DNA of 64,000 nt from Haloarcula litorea. Lineage in GTDB: Archaea > Halobacteriota > Halobacteria > Halobacteriales > Haloarculaceae. The position numbers and the translations under genes were made by a program. The first letter of the stretch is position 1. Every line of letters begins with the position of its first letter. The notes below the pieces were generated by a model. That model did no database searches. It saw only the letters and a list, made by a program, of their open reading frames with translations, and was not told the DNA's origin. The stretch spans positions 3,224,001 through 3,288,000 of the forward strand of contig NZ_CP119779.1 of NCBI RefSeq assembly GCF_029338195.1, written 5' to 3'. Below, piece by piece: positions 17,401 to 26,249 of this stretch.

Positions 17401-18012
17401 CTACCGGTCGACGGTTCGGGGTTCGCTCCCCGGGAGATCGACCGTCGCCGTCCCGTCGGCGTCGAGGTCGATCCGAGCGTCGAACAGTTGCGCCAGCGTG
17501 TTCAGCACCTCCGTCCCGTGGGCGGTGGCGGTCACGGTGTACAGTCCAAGTGCGGAGGCGTTCTCGACGCGCGAACAGAGGCGGTGCGCGAACCGGAACA
17601 CGGTCCGGAGCGTCGAGTACAGCAACGGCGGCGTCAGCGAGTCGAGGAGGAGCCGCGTCCGGCCCCCGTCGTCGTGACACCGGCGGAGCTGTTCGGAGCA
17701 CGCGACGCCGATGTCGGTCAGGGCCGCCGGCGACGCGACGTACCTGGTCGCCGAGGCGTCCGCCGACCGGCCGACGTGTTCGGTGACGGCGTCGACCACG
17801 TGGAGTGGCTCGCGTGGCTCGGCCAGTGCCCGGTACTCGTCTCTGACCCGCGGTGCGCCCTCCCGCGTCGTGACGACGACGGCATCGTCGCACCCGGTGG
17901 CGAGCGTTCGCAACCCCAGACGCCGCTTTCCCACGAGCGGCGGTCCGGTTATCAAGACGTTCGCGCCGGGGCGGACCTCAAGCCCCGCGAGGTGGTCCCC
18001 GAGATCGTACAT
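17401..18012 (-). CDS. RecA/KaiC-superfamily protein with degenerate P-loop
   Basis: A 203-residue protein beginning MYDLGDHLAGLEVRPGANV, then a P-loop-like turn LITGPPLVGKRRLG in which the Ser/Thr after the Lys is Arg. A Walker B-like strand RLLLDSLTPPLLY and the segment ALGLYTVTATAHG follow, as in haloarchaeal KaiC-like domains (the DUF7504 type). It may bind nucleotide weakly or act as a sensor. The frame extends 24 codons upstream, but a TATA-like box (GGAATATACG) lies at about 18065-18074 inside that extension, so the ATG at 18012, with GGGAGAG before it, is the likely start. The gene is divergent from tRNA-Arg. Confidence 0.78.
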   Translation of the reverse strand: MYDLGDHLAGLEVRPGANVLITGPPLVGKRRLGLRTLATGCDDAVVVTTREGAPRVRDEYRALAEPREPLHVVDAVTEHVGRSADASATRYVASPAALTDIGVACSEQLRRCHDDGGRTRLLLDSLTPPLLYSTLRTVFRFAHRLCSRVENASALGLYTVTATAHGTEVLNTLAQLFDARIDLDADGTATVDLPGSEPRTVDR

Positions 18013-18159
18013 CAGTTCTCTCTCCCGTGTCACCCGACGGCGTCGTCCCCTCAGACGCGATCGGCGTATATTCCACTTTCGCACTCGGCTGAAGTATCGG
18101 TCCGGCGGCGTACCGAATCGGTTGGTTTAAACCGGTACGCGCGAGTAGCGTGTGACACG

Positions 18160-18234
18160 GGGCGCTTAGCTCAGCCTGGACAGAGTGCTTGGCTTCGGAC
18201 CAAACCGTCGGGGGTTCAAATCCCTCAGCGCCCG
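18160..18234 (+). tRNA. tRNA-Arg (anticodon TCG)
   Basis: A cloverleaf of 75 bases: acceptor stem GGGCGCT paired with AGCGCCC, D arm GCTC/GAGT, anticodon loop CTTCGGA giving TCG, and T arm GGGGG-TTCAAAT-CCCTC with one mismatch-free stem region. The outer anticodon-stem pair appears as C-A, a small defect. The discriminator base is G and no CCA is encoded. A TATA-like box (TTTAAAC) lies at 18126-18132, about 28 bases upstream. The 3' end was used as an integration site: its last 13 bases plus the next T recur at 19656-19669. Confidence 0.94.
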
Positions 18235-18235
18235 T
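18222..18235 (+). repeat. Direct repeat copy 1 (attachment-like, in tRNA-Arg 3' end)
   Basis: CCCTCAGCGCCCGT covers the T-stem end, the acceptor 3' strand and the discriminator of tRNA-Arg, plus one flanking base. An identical 14-base copy is at 19656-19669. Archaeal and bacterial integrative elements typically regenerate the tRNA 3' end in this way. Confidence 0.7.
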
Positions 18236-18378
18236 AGCGAATTTCCACGTTCCGAACCGCCCGACAGCGGCGGATTTATCTCCTATTCGAACGAGGCGGA
18301 AGAGTACGTTCGTTCACGCGTCGAACGGTGTCACGCGTTGCGCAATCTTTTTGCACAATACACAAGTAATTGCATAAT

Positions 18379-19062
18379 ATGCAAGAAGGTGCGCGGGTGT
18401 GTCTCGACTTCCCGCTCCCAGATGAGCGTATCTTCCGGTATCAGGCGATGCAGGATATCCTCCACCATCTCGTCAACAACCCGTTCGAAAGCTTCTCACA
18501 ACAGGAACTGGCCACGATAACTGGCGCAGACGTGTCCTCGATTTCCCGAGCGGTTGATCTACTCGACAAGGCCGGTGTCGTTGGCATCGAAGACGGCGTC
18601 CCGTCCCGGATCAGTATCGACCAGAACCACGTTGAACGGGCCGACCCTCTGTTCGCGATTCCACAACAACAGTTCAGAAAGCCTGTCCGCGAATTCCTCG
18701 ACGACCTCCGAGATCGGGCCGATACGGCAGAGAAAATAGCTGATATCGTTGGTGTCGTTCTCTTCGGCAGTGTCGCCCGCGGCGATGCCGACCGGAGCAG
18801 TGACATCGACCTCCTCGTCGTCGTCGAGGGCGACGGCACGCACGGTCGCCGCATCGGGGCGAAGATCGCACGGGAACTGGAGGACCAGTCATTCGACGGC
18901 GACCGCTATCAGTTCGAAGTTCTGGTCGAAACACCTGAGAGTGCGATGTCTCGTGGTGAACGTCTGAAAGAGATATTCGATGAGGGCATCGTCCTGCTGC
19001 AGAACGACCGCTTACGCGAGATACGAGACTCGGCATACGGGACCACTGAGGGAGGCGCGTGA
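18379..19062 (+). CDS. Winged-helix plus MNT nucleotidyltransferase (antitoxin-like)
   Basis: A 227-residue two-domain protein. Residues 15-85 form a winged helix with HTH-like sequence (FSQQELATITGADVSSISRA); residues 110-190 form a minimal nucleotidyltransferase with the catalytic signature GSVARGDADRSSDIDLLVVV (Gly-Ser plus two Asp). In MNT/HEPN (HepT/MntA, type VII) systems the MNT protein neutralises the HEPN partner by adding AMP to it. The added winged helix suggests it also represses its own promoter. The start ATG lies in an AT-rich region; a TTG three codons upstream is less likely. The stop overlaps the HEPN gene by four bases (GTGA). Confidence 0.9.
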   Translation: MQEGARVCLDFPLPDERIFRYQAMQDILHHLVNNPFESFSQQELATITGADVSSISRAVDLLDKAGVVGIEDGVPSRISIDQNHVERADPLFAIPQQQFRKPVREFLDDLRDRADTAEKIADIVGVVLFGSVARGDADRSSDIDLLVVVEGDGTHGRRIGAKIARELEDQSFDGDRYQFEVLVETPESAMSRGERLKEIFDEGIVLLQNDRLREIRDSAYGTTEGGA

Positions 19063-19559
19063 GCGTGCCACTCGACCTCGACGATATCGAACCACTCCTC
19101 TCGGACGCCGAAGCAGCGTTCCGGCGAGGTGGACAGGAGACGGAAGACGGACTCGATGTTTCAGATGCCGGATTCGTACAGCTACGGAAAGCGTGTCGGT
19201 CTCTCACTGGTGGGGACCAACTACTGACCGACGGATTCTACACGCTCGCTATCGAGGCCGCATTCACGTCGGTCGAGAAGACGTTCATGTTCTGGCTGAT
19301 CAAAGAGGGACACCAGGATCCGGCCAATCCGCCGCAGTCCCACACGACAGCTATCAAACGCAGTGCGACTGTCGGATTTATCGGTACTGAAACGGCCGAC
19401 CGACTCGAAGAGCTGTGGACCGAAAATCGAGCGCAGACCTATTACCAGGACGGGAAAGCGACACGAGAGCGTGCCGAAACGATGGTCGCGCTCGCCAACC
19501 GAATCCATACCTTGATCGTCGATCTCGTCGGTGTTCGACACGAGTGTGTCTGTGATTGA
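19059..19559 (+). CDS. HEPN-domain protein (toxin-like partner)
   Basis: A 166-residue helical protein starting at a GTG that overlaps the nucleotidyltransferase stop. HEPN features are the helix LLTDGFYTLAIEAAFTSVEKTFMFWL and the late segment ENRAQTYYQDGKATRERAE. Canonical HEPN RNases have R-x4-6-H; here the His position is Tyr (RAQTYY), so RNase activity may be lost or altered, though the adjacent tyrosines are the kind of residue AMPylated by MNT partners. It probably forms a complex with the upstream protein and targets RNA during stress or phage attack. Whether it is an active toxin is open. Confidence 0.85.
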   Translation: MSVPLDLDDIEPLLSDAEAAFRRGGQETEDGLDVSDAGFVQLRKACRSLTGGDQLLTDGFYTLAIEAAFTSVEKTFMFWLIKEGHQDPANPPQSHTTAIKRSATVGFIGTETADRLEELWTENRAQTYYQDGKATRERAETMVALANRIHTLIVDLVGVRHECVCD

Positions 19560-19655
19560 CACCGCGCCTTACAGAGCTAGTATGTGAGATTTGAAACGGC
19601 CGATCGTGGTCGATTCACGCCTGACAAGGGGATCCGTTCACCAGTCGAGCGAGCG

Positions 19656-19669
19656 CCCTCAGCGCCCGT
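19656..19669 (+). repeat. Direct repeat copy 2 (attachment-like)
   Basis: CCCTCAGCGCCCGT, identical to the tRNA-Arg 3' end at 18222-18235 and in the same orientation, 1434 bases downstream. It marks the far boundary of the low-GC cassette; GC-rich sequence resumes after it. Confidence 0.65.
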
Positions 19670-19801
19670 GGCTTCTGCGCGTATGACGGTGAGCGGCGAG
19701 CGTCGGTCGACCCCCTCGCGCACCGACGAATTGATGTGTGCGTTGGGTGTTACCACACGTGTGCCACGACCCGGCGGGTGAGACCGGGACGGAGACACGC
19801 G

Positions 19802-22252
19802 ATGACAGGTGAACGCGACGCCGACGGCTGTGCGCTCTGCGGGCTCCCGGTCGGGGAGCGAGCGGTCGCCGACGAGTCCGAGAGGGCCTTCTGCTGTGTC
19901 GGGTGCCGGAACGTCCACGAACGGCTGGCCGACGTCGACGGCGTGACCGACGACGACGTGGCGACGACCGCCGCGGACGGGACGAGAGCGGGCGTCCCCG
20001 ACGGCTGCGAGCGGGTCTACTTCCGGGTAGACGGGATGCACTGTGCCACCTGCGAGTCCTTCGTCGAGTCGCTCGCGACCCGGCTGGACGGCGTCGAGTC
20101 GGCGGCGGCCAGCTACGTCACCGAGAGCGTCCGCGTGGACTACGACCCCGACGCAGTCGACGCCGAGGAGGTTCGGGCGGCGCTGACGACGGCGGGGTAC
20201 ACCGCACGTCGGCGGACCGACGCGACCCCCGGCGAGGACGACGAGGAGACGAAGTGGCGGCTCGCCGCCGGCGTCCTGTTCGGGATGTGGGTGATGATGC
20301 CCTACGCCATCTTCGTCTACCCGCTCCACCTGGGGCTGTACGGCCCGTCGCTGGCGGCGTTCACGCGTCAACAGCTCGCCGGACCACACCACCTCGCGTT
20401 CGTCCTCTTCCTGTTCACGTCGCTCGTGCTGTTCTACACGGGCGCGCCGCTGCTGCGGGGAGCACTCGTCAGCCTCCGGACCGGCGAGCCCAATATGGAC
20501 CTGCTCGTCGCGCTCGCGGCCTGCAGCGCCTTCGTCTACAGCATCGTCGCGGCGCTGCTGGGCCGGATCGACCTCTACTTCGACGTGACCGTCGCCATCG
20601 TCCTCGTCGTCACCGCCGGCGGCTACTACGAGTCCCGCATCAGACGCCGCGCGGCCGACCGTCTGGCCGACGTCCACGCCGCCCGGACCGACACCGCACG
20701 GCGACTGGACGCGGCGGGCGAACCGACGGAGGTGGCAGTTGAGGACCTCGCGGAGGGAGATCGCGTCCTCGTCCGCGCCGGCGAGCGGGTCCCCGTCGAC
20801 GGGACGGTCGGGGAAGGGACCGGGACCGTCGACGAGGCCGTCGTGACCGGCGAGGCGCTCCCGGTGCCGAAGTCCGACGGCGACGGCGTCGTCGGCGGAT
20901 CGGTGGTGACCGACGGCGCGCTCGTCGTCGCCGTCGGCGAGGGCGCGACCAGCGGGGTCGACCGCGTCGCCGAACTGATGTGGGACCTCCAGAGCGGGAC
21001 GGAGGGCGTCCAGCGGCTGGCGGACCGCCTCGCCACCGTCTTCGTCCCGGGCGTGCTCGCGCTGGCGGTCGCCGCCGGCGTCGGCTACCTGCTCCTCGGT
21101 GCCGGCGTCGAGGCGGCGGTGCTCGTCGCACTGACGGTCCTGCTGGTCTCCTGTCCCTGCGCGCTCGGCCTCGCGACGCCGCTCGCGGTGGCGTCGGCCG
21201 TCCGCGAGGCGCTGTCGCGGGGGATCGTCGTCTTCGACCGGACGGTGTTCGAGCGGGTCCGCGACGTCGACACCGTCGTCCTGGACAAGACCGGGACGCT
21301 GACGACCGGGGACCTGCGCGTCGAGGAGACAGCGGCCCCGTCACCGCTGCTACGGGCGGCGGCGGCCGTCGAGGCGCGCGCGTCCCACCCGGTCGGTGAC
21401 GCGTTCGTCGCGGCGTTCGGTGAGGGCGCGGCCGCCGGCGACCCGCGAGCGGACGGCGGCGCGGTGGTCGACGACACGGCAGACGGCAGCGACGCGGGCG
21501 ACTCCGACGGCGCGACCGTCGAGTCGTTCCGCCGGCACCAGCGCGGCGTCGAGGGCGTCGTGGACGGGGAGCGGACGCTGGTCGGCCACCCCGACTGCTT
21601 CGGCCGACGCGGCTGGTCGGTCCCGGCGGAGTGGGCGAGACGGGCGACAGATGTCCGCGAGCGGGGCCTGCTCCCGGTGCTCGTCGGCCGCGAGGGCACC
21701 GCCGAGGGGATCGTGGCGCTCGCCGACGAACCGCGCGAGGGGTGGCGATCGGCCCTGACCGACCTCGGGGAGCGCGGCGTCGACGTGGTCGTCCTCACCG
21801 GCGACGACGAGCGAGCGGCGGCCCGGTTCGGCGACCACGCCGCCGTCGAGCAGGTGTTCGCCGGGGTCCCGCCCGAGGCCAAGGCCGAGACGGTCGAGCG
21901 ACTGCGCGCAGACGGGACCGTGGCGATGGTCGGCGACGGGACGAACGACGGCCCGGCGCTGGCCGCCGCTGACCTCGGGGTCGCGCTCGGCAGCGGGACG
22001 GCACTCGCCGTCGACGCCGCCGACGTCGCCATCGTCGACGACGACCTCGCCTCGCTCGGGACGGTGTTCGACCTCTCGACGGCAGCGGCGCGGCGGATCA
22101 AGGGCAACGTCGGCTGGGCGTTCGTCTACAACGCCACCGCGCTCCCGCTTGCCGTGGCGGGCCTGCTGAACCCCCTGTTCGCCGCCGCGGCGATGGCGGC
22201 CAGCAGCCTGCTGGTGGTCGTCAACTCCGACCGGGACCTGCTCGACGACTGA
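19802..22252 (+). CDS. Copper-type P1B ATPase with N-terminal Cys-rich metal site (FixI/CopA-like)
   Basis: An 816-residue heavy-metal pump. Residues 10-45 hold CALCGLP and CCVGCRNVHE, the extra Cys-rich module seen in FixI/CcoI-type pumps. An HMA domain follows with GMHCATCESF. After membrane helices come the actuator TGE (VVTGEALPVPKS), the ion-path SCPCALGLATP, the phosphorylation site DKTGTLT, the HP motif (ASHPVGDA) and the hinge MVGDGTNDGPALA. It should move Cu(I) across the membrane, either for detoxification or, as with FixI, to supply copper to cuproenzymes such as terminal oxidases. The ATG at 19802 was chosen over an ATG at 19736. A CACACGTGTG palindrome at 19754-19763 may be an operator. 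Confidence 0.93.
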   Translation: MTGERDADGCALCGLPVGERAVADESERAFCCVGCRNVHERLADVDGVTDDDVATTAADGTRAGVPDGCERVYFRVDGMHCATCESFVESLATRLDGVESAAASYVTESVRVDYDPDAVDAEEVRAALTTAGYTARRRTDATPGEDDEETKWRLAAGVLFGMWVMMPYAIFVYPLHLGLYGPSLAAFTRQQLAGPHHLAFVLFLFTSLVLFYTGAPLLRGALVSLRTGEPNMDLLVALAACSAFVYSIVAALLGRIDLYFDVTVAIVLVVTAGGYYESRIRRRAADRLADVHAARTDTARRLDAAGEPTEVAVEDLAEGDRVLVRAGERVPVDGTVGEGTGTVDEAVVTGEALPVPKSDGDGVVGGSVVTDGALVVAVGEGATSGVDRVAELMWDLQSGTEGVQRLADRLATVFVPGVLALAVAAGVGYLLLGAGVEAAVLVALTVLLVSCPCALGLATPLAVASAVREALSRGIVVFDRTVFERVRDVDTVVLDKTGTLTTGDLRVEETAAPSPLLRAAAAVEARASHPVGDAFVAAFGEGAAAGDPRADGGAVVDDTADGSDAGDSDGATVESFRRHQRGVEGVVDGERTLVGHPDCFGRRGWSVPAEWARRATDVRERGLLPVLVGREGTAEGIVALADEPREGWRSALTDLGERGVDVVVLTGDDERAAARFGDHAAVEQVFAGVPPEAKAETVERLRADGTVAMVGDGTNDGPALAAADLGVALGSGTALAVDAADVAIVDDDLASLGTVFDLSTAAARRIKGNVGWAFVYNATALPLAVAGLLNPLFAAAAMAASSLLVVVNSDRDLLDD

Positions 22253-22352
22253 GCCGGCGACGGCCGGTGGTGGAGACTGCCCCCCTCCGACCCCGTCGCT
22301 TCCCGCAGGGGATCGGGGCAGCCTTTTGGTTCCCGACGCCGGCGTACCGGGT

Positions 22353-22829
22353 ATGTCACTGGCCGCCGCGACCCGCGAGGCCGTCCGGGCGCGCCCGTTC
22401 CTCTACGACGCGCTCCGGGCCGGCGTCGTCAACTACACCGCCGCCGCACGAACGCTGGACGTCGACGGCGAGACCGACGCCGTGGCCACGGCCCTGCGAC
22501 GCTACGCCGAGGAGCTGTCCGACGATCCCGCCCACGACAGCGACGCCCGCGTCTCGATGGAGAGCCGCCTGGGGGAGGCCGGCGACGGCGACGACGCGCT
22601 CCTGGCCGTCGGCGACACGGCCTTCGCGAGCGGCGCGGGATCGCTGACCGGGATCGTCGCCACCGGCGACCTCTCACCGGCCGCGCTGGGGGACGTGCTG
22701 GGCCGCCTGCGAGCGAACGAGGTCCCGGTCGAGGCCGCCGGCGTCACCGGTGGGACGCTCGTGGTCGTCGTCGCCCGCCGTGACGGCCCCGACGCCCTCC
22801 GGGAGATCGAGGCCGCCGTCGGCCGCTGA
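22353..22829 (+). CDS. Haloarchaeal protein of unknown function (DUF7523-like)
   Basis: A 158-residue acidic protein. The N-terminal half is helical and HTH-like (REAVRARPFLYDALRAGVV, then YTAAARTLDV), and the C-terminal half looks like an ACT-type ligand domain with alternating strands (SLTGIVATGDL, then GGTLVVVVARR). This arrangement suggests a small regulatory protein, but no homologous function is known to me. It sits upstream of cysS on the same strand with about 65 bases between. The start ATG is preceded by only a weak Shine-Dalgarno match. Confidence 0.75.
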   Translation: MSLAAATREAVRARPFLYDALRAGVVNYTAAARTLDVDGETDAVATALRRYAEELSDDPAHDSDARVSMESRLGEAGDGDDALLAVGDTAFASGAGSLTGIVATGDLSPAALGDVLGRLRANEVPVEAAGVTGGTLVVVVARRDGPDALREIEAAVGR

Positions 22830-22894
22830 GGTGGGAGACGGCTCCCGCGTCCGGTCCGACGGGCTAATGTGGCGTGGCCGTGACCACTCCGATA

Positions 22895-24373
<1,479 letters not shown>

Positions 24374-24421
24374 GCCCCGCCTGCCAGGAGACTTATCTCC
24401 CCACGTCCTGTCTCCCCCTGT

Positions 24422-25057
24422 ATGAGACGAGTGGTTCTCAGCGCGCTGGTCGCGCTGCTGGTGGTGTCGTCGGGCTGTGTCGGCCTCGTCACGGGCGATA
24501 CGGTCACGTTCGAGTCGGCACCGACCAGCATCGACGACGGCACGCTGTCGGAGACGGGCTACGAGCAGTCGAACTCGACGACACAGAACATCACCCGGAC
24601 GGTCTCGGTCGCGGGCCAGGAGCGGACGATCCGCGTGGTCAACCACGTCGACCAGTACCGCCGGAGCATCGACCTCGGTCCCATCGGCGAGCTCCCGCTG
24701 GCCCGGTTCGTCGTCGTCTCGACGCCGGGCGCGACGGTGGCCGGACAGACGCTGAACCCCGCGGCCGACTGGTCGAACCGCCGCGTCGTCGAGCAGCTCG
24801 CCGGTCGAACCGGACAGATAGACGACGTCGGCTTCGAGGAGAACCGGACGGTCCGGTCGCTCGGCGAGGATCGGACCGTCGGGATGTTCTCGGGGACGAC
24901 GACGGTCCAGGGACAGGAGATCGACGTGACGCTGCACGTCGCGAGCTTCGAACACGAGGGGGACGTGCTCCTGGTGTTCGCCGTCCACCCGGAGCAGGTC
25001 GACGAGCGAGCCCGCGTCGACGCGATGTTCGGCGGGATCCAACACGAGGGGAACTGA
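24422..25057 (+). CDS. Haloarchaeal lipoprotein (DUF6517-like)
   Basis: A 211-residue exported protein. The signal peptide MRRVVLSALVALLVVSSGC ends in a lipobox with Cys19, so it should be lipid-anchored on the cell surface. The mature part is a beta-rich domain with TFESAPTSIDD and repeated NRTV-like strands; it resembles the haloarchaeal DUF6517 lipoprotein family, of unknown function. It stands alone between cysS and a small membrane protein gene, all on the same strand. Confidence 0.82.
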   Translation: MRRVVLSALVALLVVSSGCVGLVTGDTVTFESAPTSIDDGTLSETGYEQSNSTTQNITRTVSVAGQERTIRVVNHVDQYRRSIDLGPIGELPLARFVVVSTPGATVAGQTLNPAADWSNRRVVEQLAGRTGQIDDVGFEENRTVRSLGEDRTVGMFSGTTTVQGQEIDVTLHVASFEHEGDVLLVFAVHPEQVDERARVDAMFGGIQHEGN

Positions 25058-25104
25058 CGCCCCGGGGGAGTACGCTTTTTTGTAGTCGGTGTGTTCCAGG
25101 CCCT

Positions 25105-25275
25105 ATGCAGTCCGTCTCAGTCGGCGGCGCGCTGCTGACCGTCGGCGGTGTCGCCGGCTACGTCGTCGGCATCACTGCCCCGTATCCGGGCCGTGCCTTC
25201 TCGCTGACCGCACTGATGGTCGGGCTGACGCTCGTGGCCGTCGGGCGAGCCGGCGACGGGGAGGACGAGCGGTGA
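25105..25275 (+). CDS. 56-residue two-helix membrane protein, coupled to corA
   Basis: A short ORF of 56 residues with two hydrophobic segments (LLTVGGVAGYVVGITA and SLTALMVGLTLVAVG) and an acidic tail. Its TGA overlaps the corA GTG start (GTGA), a sign of translational coupling. A TATA-like run (GCTTTTTTGTAG, about 25074-25085) lies 20-30 bases before the ATG, so the transcript is nearly leaderless. It may stabilise or modulate the CorA channel, but this is inferred from coupling only. Confidence 0.72.
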   Translation: MQSVSVGGALLTVGGVAGYVVGITAPYPGRAFSLTALMVGLTLVAVGRAGDGEDER

Positions 25276-26249
25276 TCTCCGCGCTGGTCTACAGCGAGGG
25301 GACCGCGGTCGCCTACGACGACCTCGCGGCCGCCCGCACCGCGGTCGGGACCACCTGGGTCCACGTGGCCGACGCCACCGACGCGGAGGTCGATGCCGTC
25401 GCCGAGGCGTTCGACCTCCACCCGCTGGCCGTCGACGACGTGCGCGGAGACGTGCGCGCGAAGACCGAGGAGTTCGCCGACCACACGTTCGTCCTGGTCA
25501 AGAGCGCGCGCCTGACCGCCGGCGAGACCACCTTCGAGAAGGAGGTCTCGACGCGGCCGGTCGGCGTCTTCGTCGGCCGGGACTGGGTCGTCACCCTGTC
25601 GTTCGAACCGACCGGCCCCATCGACCGGGTGATGGACGCGGTCGAGCGCGGCGACGAGCGCCTGCTCCACCGCGGCCCGGACTTCACCGCCTACCGGGTC
25701 GTCGACACGATCGTCGACGCCTACTTCGACCTGCTGGACGACGTCGAGACCGACATCGAGGAGATCGAGGAGGAGGTGACGATGTCGACGGACATCGAGA
25801 CCTTAGAGAAGATCAACGACGTGCGCCGGGACCTGCTCTCGTTCCGCAAGCAGGTGTGGCCCGCCCGGGAGGCCGTCGGCGTCCTCGCCCGCGGCGACCC
25901 GGCCCAGGTCCAGCCCCAGACGGAGAAGTACTTCCGGGACGTCCACGACCACCTCGTCCAGATCGTCGACCTCACCGAGACGTACCGCGACCTCGTCGCG
26001 GGCGCGCGGGACATCTACCTCAACACGCTCTCGCAGTCGACCAACGAGGTGATGAAGGTGCTGACCGTCGTCGCGACGATCTTCATCCCGCTGACGTTCG
26101 TCGTCGGCGTCTACGGGATGAACTTCGCCGACAGCCCGTACAACATGCCGGAGCTGGGCTGGACGTTCGGCTACCCCGCGACGATGCTGGGGATGGCGCT
26201 GCTGGTCGCGGTCCTGCTGGTCCACTTCCGCCGCCGGGGCTACCTATAG
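25272..26249 (+). CDS. corA: CorA-family Mg2+/Co2+ transporter
   Basis: A 325-residue protein. The large cytoplasmic N-terminal domain includes the typical HPLAVDDV segment and the long stalk helix (ETDIEEIEEEVTMSTDIETL); two C-terminal membrane helices follow, the first ending in the selectivity motif YGMNF. Pentamers conduct Mg2+, Co2+ or Ni2+ into the cell. The GTG start overlaps the stop of the small membrane protein by four bases. The stop overlaps the convergent TctA-like gene by six bases. Confidence 0.93.
   Translation: MISALVYSEGTAVAYDDLAAARTAVGTTWVHVADATDAEVDAVAEAFDLHPLAVDDVRGDVRAKTEEFADHTFVLVKSARLTAGETTFEKEVSTRPVGVFVGRDWVVTLSFEPTGPIDRVMDAVERGDERLLHRGPDFTAYRVVDTIVDAYFDLLDDVETDIEEIEEEVTMSTDIETLEKINDVRRDLLSFRKQVWPAREAVGVLARGDPAQVQPQTEKYFRDVHDHLVQIVDLTETYRDLVAGARDIYLNTLSQSTNEVMKVLTVVATIFIPLTFVVGVYGMNFADSPYNMPELGWTFGYPATMLGMALLVAVLLVHFRRRGYL

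Larger units (their letters stand above)
18236..19669 (+). mobile_element. Small integrated cassette carrying an MNT/HEPN gene pair
   Basis: The segment between the two 14-base repeats is about 1.43 kb and contains only the nucleotidyltransferase and HEPN genes. Its base composition is visibly lower in GC than its surroundings (35 of 60 bases G or C in the line starting 18661, with AT-rich stretches near 18341-18380), and codon use is more relaxed. No integrase gene is inside, so it is either a degenerate element remnant or a cassette moved by an enzyme acting in trans. Acquisition by transfer is inferred from repeat, composition and gene type together. Confidence 0.6.

Noticed and set aside
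17401-18084. Upstream ATG at 18084 as start of the KaiC-like gene
   Set aside because: A TATA-like element lies inside the added 24 codons, which are Arg-rich and out of character with the protein.
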